Below, one piece after another: positions 6,754 to 10,386 of a stretch of DNA of 10,386 nt (positions are counted from its first letter, which is position 1; every line of letters starts with the position of its first letter). The DNA is from JBGTBQ01 sp041749275 (lineage in GTDB: Bacteria; Acidobacteriota; Blastocatellia; Pyrinomonadales; Pyrinomonadaceae), in NCBI GenBank assembly GCA_041749275.1, contig JBGTBQ010000017.1, positions 1-10,386 of the forward strand, in the 5' to 3' direction. The position numbers and the translations under genes are program-made. The notes below the pieces were generated by a model. The model was given only the letters and a program-made list of their open reading frames with translations. It had not been told where the DNA came from and did no database searches.

Positions 6754-6844
6754 GTCGTGCAGGGGAAGCATCGGGCATCAAAGAGTCTGCAAACCGGGCT
6801 GAAACTGCCCACCTGTCACCGCTCGCGGCTGACCTTCCCGTTGC

Positions 6845-6873
6845 TTGCCTCGCCCGCCCCATTCCCGTATAAT
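6845..6873 (+). promoter_or_regulatory. Sigma70-type promoter of rimP-nusA-infB
   Basis: TTGCCT (6845-6850) is followed after exactly 17 bp by a perfect TATAAT (6868-6873). The expected start of transcription is near 6880, leaving a leader of about 95 nt before rimP. This is the best promoter match in the window and sits directly upstream of the conserved cluster. Confidence 0.78.
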
Positions 6874-6907
6874 CCGCCTCTTGCTCGGAGCGCCGGGGCG
6901 TTGTCCT

Positions 6908-6934
6908 AGTGGGTTCGCGCCCACTTTTTCTTTT
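6908..6934 (+). terminator. Attenuator-like hairpin with T tract in the rimP leader
   Basis: AGTGGG (6908-6913) and CCCACT (6920-6925) form a six-pair stem with a TTCGCG loop, followed immediately by TTTTTCTTTT. This is the form of a short intrinsic terminator. It lies about 28 nt after the predicted transcription start and before the rimP ATG, so it would act as a leader attenuator rather than end an upstream gene. A competing pairing, TCGCGC (6915-6920) with GCGCGA (6935-6940), is possible but lies too late to be a classical antiterminator. Confidence 0.5.
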
Positions 6935-6974
6935 GCGCGAGAGCGAGTTTTTGAAAGGGAGGCGGGGCCGGAAG

Positions 6975-7499
6975 ATGGAGGCGAGTTCGGTGGAAGGGCG
7001 CGTGCGCGAGATCGCGGAACGCGCGGCTGAGGAACGCGGCCTCGAACTCGTCCACGTCGAAGTAGCCGGCGGCGCACGTTCGCCGATAGTCCGCATCTTT
7101 ATTGACAAGCCGGAAGGCGTCACCCACGAAGACTGCGCCGGGGTGAGCCTGCACGTCGGCGCCGTCCTCGACGTGGAGGACTTCATCCATTCGGCGTATA
7201 CACTTGAAGTTTCGTCCCCCGGTCTCGAACGCGGTCTTTACCGGCGCGAGGACTACGAGCGCTTCGCCGGCCAGTTGGCGAAATTGAAGACGCGCCAGCC
7301 CGTCGGCGGCCAACGCAACTTCCGCGGGCGCATCCTCGGTGTCGAGGGCGACCACGTCGCCTTCGACGACAAGACGAGCGGGCGCGTTCTCGTCCCGCTC
7401 GATGTGATTGCAAAGGCGAATCTTGAGATAGACGTGGAAGAGGAGTTCCGTCTCGCCGAAGAGCGCGAGCGGCGGAAGAAAGCGGCGCACAGCGAATAG
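6975..7499 (+). CDS. rimP: Ribosome maturation factor RimP
   Basis: RimP binds the maturing 30S subunit and promotes assembly of its head. The 174-residue product has the N-terminal alpha/beta domain (VEGRVREIAERAAEERGLEL, then VRIFIDKPEGVTHEDC) and the family hallmark YTLEVSSPGLERGLYRREDYERF. The C-terminal Sm-like barrel follows (FRGRILGVEGDHVAFDD, then VPLDVIAKANLEID). The C-terminus ends in a charged helix, EERERRKKAA. I chose ATG 6975 because an upstream GTG at 6909 lies within the leader hairpin and would add an unrelated 22-residue extension. An AAGGGAGG ribosome binding site lies at 6955-6962, a rather long 12 bases away. It is the first gene of the rimP-nusA-infB cluster; 102 bp separate it from nusA. 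Confidence 0.94.
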   Translation: MEASSVEGRVREIAERAAEERGLELVHVEVAGGARSPIVRIFIDKPEGVTHEDCAGVSLHVGAVLDVEDFIHSAYTLEVSSPGLERGLYRREDYERFAGQLAKLKTRQPVGGQRNFRGRILGVEGDHVAFDDKTSGRVLVPLDVIAKANLEIDVEEEFRLAEERERRKKAAHSE

Positions 7500-7505
7500 G
7501 CCGCG

Positions 7506-7565
7506 AGACAACTGAAGAGCAGACAACTGAATAGCAGGGGCGCGGGCCGGCGGCAACTGAAGAGT
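7506..7565. repeat. Short direct repeats in the rimP-nusA spacer
   Basis: CAACTGAA recurs at 7509, 7524 and 7554, that is, in steps of 15 and 30 bases, with AGACAACTGAA shared by the first two copies. The missing fourth position (7539) is GC-rich and degenerate. The spacer has no gene and no clear ribosome binding site for nusA. Confidence 0.55.
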
Positions 7566-7601
7566 GCTGATGCTGATGCCGGCCACTGAACACAAAAATT
7601 T

Positions 7602-9599
7602 ATGAGTGCATCCATCGGGCAAAGCATAGACGCTCTCTGCAAGGAGAAAGGCATTGACCGCGACATCGTCATCGAGGCGATGAAGGAGGCCGTGAAGGCT
7701 GCCGCGCGCAAGCAATTCAAGTCGGGCGAGGAGATTCAGGTCGAATGGAACTCCGAGACCGGGCTTGAGATTTTCGCCTCCAAGGTCATCGTCGAAGAGG
7801 TTGAGAATCCCGGCAAAGAGCTTTCGCTCGATGAGGCGCGCGAGATGGCGGGCGACGAGGTCGAGGTGGGCGACGAATTGCAGCTCCCGATGCCGACCGA
7901 GGAGATGGGGCGCATCGCCGCGCAGACCGCCAAACAGATTCTCTTCCAGAAGGTGCGCGACGCCGAGCGCGCCCAAATCTACGAACAATATATTGACAAG
8001 GTCGGCGACCTCGTCAACGGCTACATCAAGCGCTTCGAGCGCGGCGACATCATCGTTGACCTCGGCACGGTCGAATCCTTACTGCCCCGTAATCAGCAAT
8101 CGCGCGGCGAGCAGTGGAATCAGGGCGAGCGCATCCGCGTCGTCATTGACGACGTGTCGAAGGAATCGAAGGGGCCGCAGGTCATCACCTCGCGCACCAG
8201 CCCCGAACTCATCCGCCGCCTGTTCGAGATGGAAGTGCCGGAAATTTATGACGGCACGGTCGTCATCAAGTCGGCGGTGCGCGAACCGGGCGAGCGCGCC
8301 AAGATCGCCGTCGCCTCCATCGAGCGCGACGTTGACCCGGTGGGCGCCTGCGTCGGCATGAAGGGTTCGCGCGTACAGGCTATCATCCGCGAACTGCGCG
8401 GCGAAAAGATTGACATCATCGAATGGTCGGACGAGCCTTCGGTCTTCGCCGCGAACGCGCTCTCGCCCGCCAAAGTCAATCAGGTTCGCATCACCGACAT
8501 CGAGCGTCGCCAGATGGAGGTCATCGTCAACGAAGACCAACTCAGCCTAGCCATCGGCAAGCGCGGCCAGAACGTGCGCCTCGCCACGAAGCTCGTCGGG
8601 TGGAACATAGACATCCGCAGCGAAGAAGAGTTGAAGCGCGAGGTGGCCGAGCAGATGGGCGCGATGATCGCGTCGGGCGAGGCCGTTCCGCTCGAACGGC
8701 TCGGCAGCATGAACCCGGCGATGACCGCGACCCTCGCCGAGCACGGCATCAGCGACATCGAGTCGCTGGCGAACGCCTCGGTTGATGACCTCGTCGAGTA
8801 CCTCGACATCAGTCTCGATCAGGCGGAAGGGATTATTTCTTCGGCGCAGGCCGTCATCGCCGCCGCCAGCGGCCAGCCCGATGAAGAAGGTGCGGAAGAG
8901 GCGGGCGCGGAGGCCGGGAGCGGAGAAGAATCTTCTGAAGCGGGTGTGGCGGCAGCCGGCACTGTTGAATCGGCTGATGACGAAGAGTCGCAGCCCGTCG
9001 AACAGCACGCCGTCTCCGCCGAGTTTGACGAATCAATCTCCGCCGGTGAGGTCGAGCCTTCCGAGGCGATGACCGCCGAGGGGTATGACGAAGCGGTCGA
9101 GCAAGGCACGCCGTTCCGGGCCGAAGAGACAATCCTCGCCGAAGAGTCCGCCGACCCGGTCGCTATTACCGAGGCGGAACCGATGACGGAGGATACGCTC
9201 CTGCTTCAAGGCGCGGGCCGCGATCTCAGACCCGACACCATCACGCCCGCCCCCGACATCACCTCCGCCGAGGCCGGCGCGATGGAGAGCACCGGAGCTT
9301 TCATCGAAGAGAACACCGGGCGCGATGAAGCGGTCATCAACGAGATGGAGACGCTCTCCGACGAAGAGATCGAGACGTTGACTGATGAAGTAGTCTCCGA
9401 AGCGACGACCGTCGCGGATGAAGAAGAGGGCGAGGAAGATTCGTCCTTCTCGCCGAGCGCCGATCTGGGCGGCGAGGCGTCCGCCCCGGAAGTACAAGTT
9501 TCGTCGGCCCCCGCGCCTCAAGGCGAGGGCGAGCCGGCGGGTGTTGAAAAGGTTGCCGAGAATGAGCAGATGAAAAACGATGCTTCCGGCAACGAATAG
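7602..9599 (+). CDS. nusA: Transcription termination/antitermination factor NusA with long acidic tail
   Basis: NusA binds RNA polymerase and nascent RNA to control pausing, intrinsic and Rho-dependent termination, and antitermination. The 665-residue product has the N-terminal polymerase-binding domain (1-130), an S1 domain from about 134 to 200 (GDLVNGYIKRFERGDIIVDL), and KH1 with GMKG (252-255). KH2 with GKRG (319-322) follows, then one helix-hairpin-helix acidic-repeat-type domain (about 366-420: NPAMTATLAEHGISDIESLA). The remaining 240 or so residues are low-complexity and strongly acidic, with only six Lys/Arg after residue 421. E. coli NusA, with two acidic repeats, has 495 residues, so this tail is unusual. 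The ATG has no recognisable Shine-Dalgarno sequence and follows an A-rich stretch (ACACAAAAATTT). However, the N-terminus aligns well with the family. Confidence 0.96.
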   Translation: MSASIGQSIDALCKEKGIDRDIVIEAMKEAVKAAARKQFKSGEEIQVEWNSETGLEIFASKVIVEEVENPGKELSLDEAREMAGDEVEVGDELQLPMPTEEMGRIAAQTAKQILFQKVRDAERAQIYEQYIDKVGDLVNGYIKRFERGDIIVDLGTVESLLPRNQQSRGEQWNQGERIRVVIDDVSKESKGPQVITSRTSPELIRRLFEMEVPEIYDGTVVIKSAVREPGERAKIAVASIERDVDPVGACVGMKGSRVQAIIRELRGEKIDIIEWSDEPSVFAANALSPAKVNQVRITDIERRQMEVIVNEDQLSLAIGKRGQNVRLATKLVGWNIDIRSEEELKREVAEQMGAMIASGEAVPLERLGSMNPAMTATLAEHGISDIESLANASVDDLVEYLDISLDQAEGIISSAQAVIAAASGQPDEEGAEEAGAEAGSGEESSEAGVAAAGTVESADDEESQPVEQHAVSAEFDESISAGEVEPSEAMTAEGYDEAVEQGTPFRAEETILAEESADPVAITEAEPMTEDTLLLQGAGRDLRPDTITPAPDITSAEAGAMESTGAFIEENTGRDEAVINEMETLSDEEIETLTDEVVSEATTVADEEEGEEDSSFSPSADLGGEASAPEVQVSSAPAPQGEGEPAGVEKVAENEQMKNDASGNE

Positions 9600-9618
9600 A
9601 CGCAGCCGCGGCACTACG

Positions 9619-9643
9619 GCGCGCCCCCCGTTCGGGGGCGCGC
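9619..9643 (+). other. Strong GC hairpin after nusA, without T tract
   Basis: GCGCGCCCCC (9619-9628) and GGGGGCGCGC (9634-9643) form a perfect ten-pair stem with a five-base loop, 20 bases after the nusA stop. No U run follows, so intrinsic termination is unlikely. It may instead act in mRNA processing, stability or Rho-dependent control between nusA and infB. The rest of the 177-bp spacer shows nothing else clear apart from the minimal frame and ribosome binding site near infB. Confidence 0.55.
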
Positions 9644-9776
9644 TCGCCGCCTGCCCGCCCTGACCCTTCGTCGGCGCTCACGAGTCGCCGCTCACGGGGT
9701 TGAGGGAAGGCCGCACGGCTGCTTAACCCTGACAGCGCGCGACGCCGTTTTTGGATATGCGTCGAAGAAGGAGTGC

Positions 9777-10386
9777 ATGACCGTCCATTCCAAGGTCCGT
9801 ATCTATGATCTCGCCAAAGAGTTGAAGCAGGAGTCGAAGCGCATCCTCGAAGACGTGCGCCGCGAGGGTGTTGATGTGAGCGTCGCGTCGAACACGATCT
9901 CCAAAGAGCTGGCCGAGAAGATCCGCAACCGTTATTTCCCCAAAAAGGAAGTGAGCGCTCCGCGCGCCGTGCGCGTCGTCAAGAAGGCCGCGCGCCACGT
10001 CGAAGAGGAAGCGCCGGCTCCAGAGGCCGAGGCTCCCCCACCGGCGGAAGCGCCCGTGCCCGAAGTCTACGCCCAGCCCGAACAGGAAGCGCCCGCCGGC
10101 GAAGAAGAGACGATTACCGCGAAGCCCGCCACCGCCGCGCGCCTCGTCAAGAAACTGGCCCCGGCGGCGCGTGCCGAGCACCCCGCGCAAGCGCCGAACG
10201 GAGGCGCGACCGCCACCGCCCCGGCCCCAACCGAACCCGATGACACACAAATTATGATGACGGCGGAAACGCAAAGCGTAGCGCCCGAAGCGGAGCAAGC
10301 GCCCATCGCGGCTGCGCCGCAGGCCGAAGAGGCGCCGCTGCCCGCCGTCCCGCCGCCGGGCAGACAGGTCAGAGCGCTGAAGTTGA
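9777..10386 (+). CDS. infB: Translation initiation factor IF-2, N-terminal part (runs off the window)
   Basis: IF-2 is the GTPase that brings initiator tRNA to the ribosome. The frame from ATG 9777 stays open to the right edge (203 codons). Residues 6-55 are a clear IF2_N module: KVRIYDLAKELKQESKRI, then REGVDVSVASNTISKELAEKI and RNRYFP. After this comes a long Ala/Pro/Glu-rich linker with basic VRVVKKAAR and ARLVKKLAPAAR patches, as is usual for large bacterial IF-2; the GTPase domains lie beyond the window. The Shine-Dalgarno AAGGAG (9768-9773) is only three bases from the ATG, which is short. A seven-codon frame (9757-9780) overlaps the start codon. It is the third gene of the rimP-nusA-infB order. 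Confidence 0.93.
   Translation, partial: MTVHSKVRIYDLAKELKQESKRILEDVRREGVDVSVASNTISKELAEKIRNRYFPKKEVSAPRAVRVVKKAARHVEEEAPAPEAEAPPPAEAPVPEVYAQPEQEAPAGEEETITAKPATAARLVKKLAPAARAEHPAQAPNGGATATAPAPTEPDDTQIMMTAETQSVAPEAEQAPIAAAPQAEEAPLPAVPPPGRQVRALKL

Noticed and set aside
6909..6974. Upstream GTG start extending RimP by 22 residues
   Set aside because: It falls within the leader hairpin and T tract and adds a non-homologous Arg-rich segment.
6754..6974. Search for a tRNA (such as metY) ahead of rimP as in enterobacteria
   Set aside because: No cloverleaf, T-loop TTCGANTC motif or CCA end is visible.
6906..7988. 360-codon minus-strand frame across rimP and nusA
   Set aside because: Low-complexity shadow frame over two certain genes, with no family resemblance.

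Overview
The window is GC-rich bacterial chromosome with a housekeeping core: uvrA, a yqeY homologue and the rimP-nusA-infB cluster. It also carries accessory genes (two Uma2-family genes and a broken serine/threonine kinase gene) and several unrelated palindromic repeats. The high GC, the expansion of Uma2 genes, the zinc-ribbon kinase remnant fused to a formylglycine-generating-enzyme-like C-terminus, and the repeat load suggest Acidobacteriota, perhaps Blastocatellia. This is an inference from general resemblance; no marker in the window proves it.

Layout. Bases 1-239 (minus) are the N-terminus of a probable ImmA/IrrE-like protein that runs off the left edge. Its start codon touches an 81-bp near-perfect palindrome (240-320). 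A DJ-1/PfpI-family gene follows (381-1016, plus). uvrA (1131-4058, plus) has a recognisable promoter containing two operator-like palindromes. Its UvrB-binding region carries an in-frame insertion of about 50 codons that is itself an imperfect palindromic repeat. Convergent to uvrA is a minus-strand array: two Uma2-family genes (4084-4758 and 4880-5527) separated by three back-to-back hairpins, then a kinase pseudogene (5616-6010). In that pseudogene a zinc ribbon and the kinase N-lobe are joined out of frame to a formylglycine-generating-enzyme-type C-terminus.

The right half is a plus-strand translation/transcription block. The yqeY homologue (6307-6753) is followed by a strong sigma70-type promoter (6845-6873) and a leader hairpin with a T tract (6908-6934). 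Then come rimP (30S maturation), nusA (transcription elongation/termination, with a long acidic tail) and the start of infB (IF-2), which runs off the right edge. This is the classical rimP-nusA-infB order linking ribosome assembly, transcription and translation initiation. No tRNA, rRNA, CRISPR array or insertion sequence with a transposase was seen. The most unusual items are the repeat inside uvrA, the collapsed kinase/formylglycine-enzyme gene, and the attenuator-like leader of rimP-nusA-infB. No new multi-gene defence or biosynthetic system is evident.
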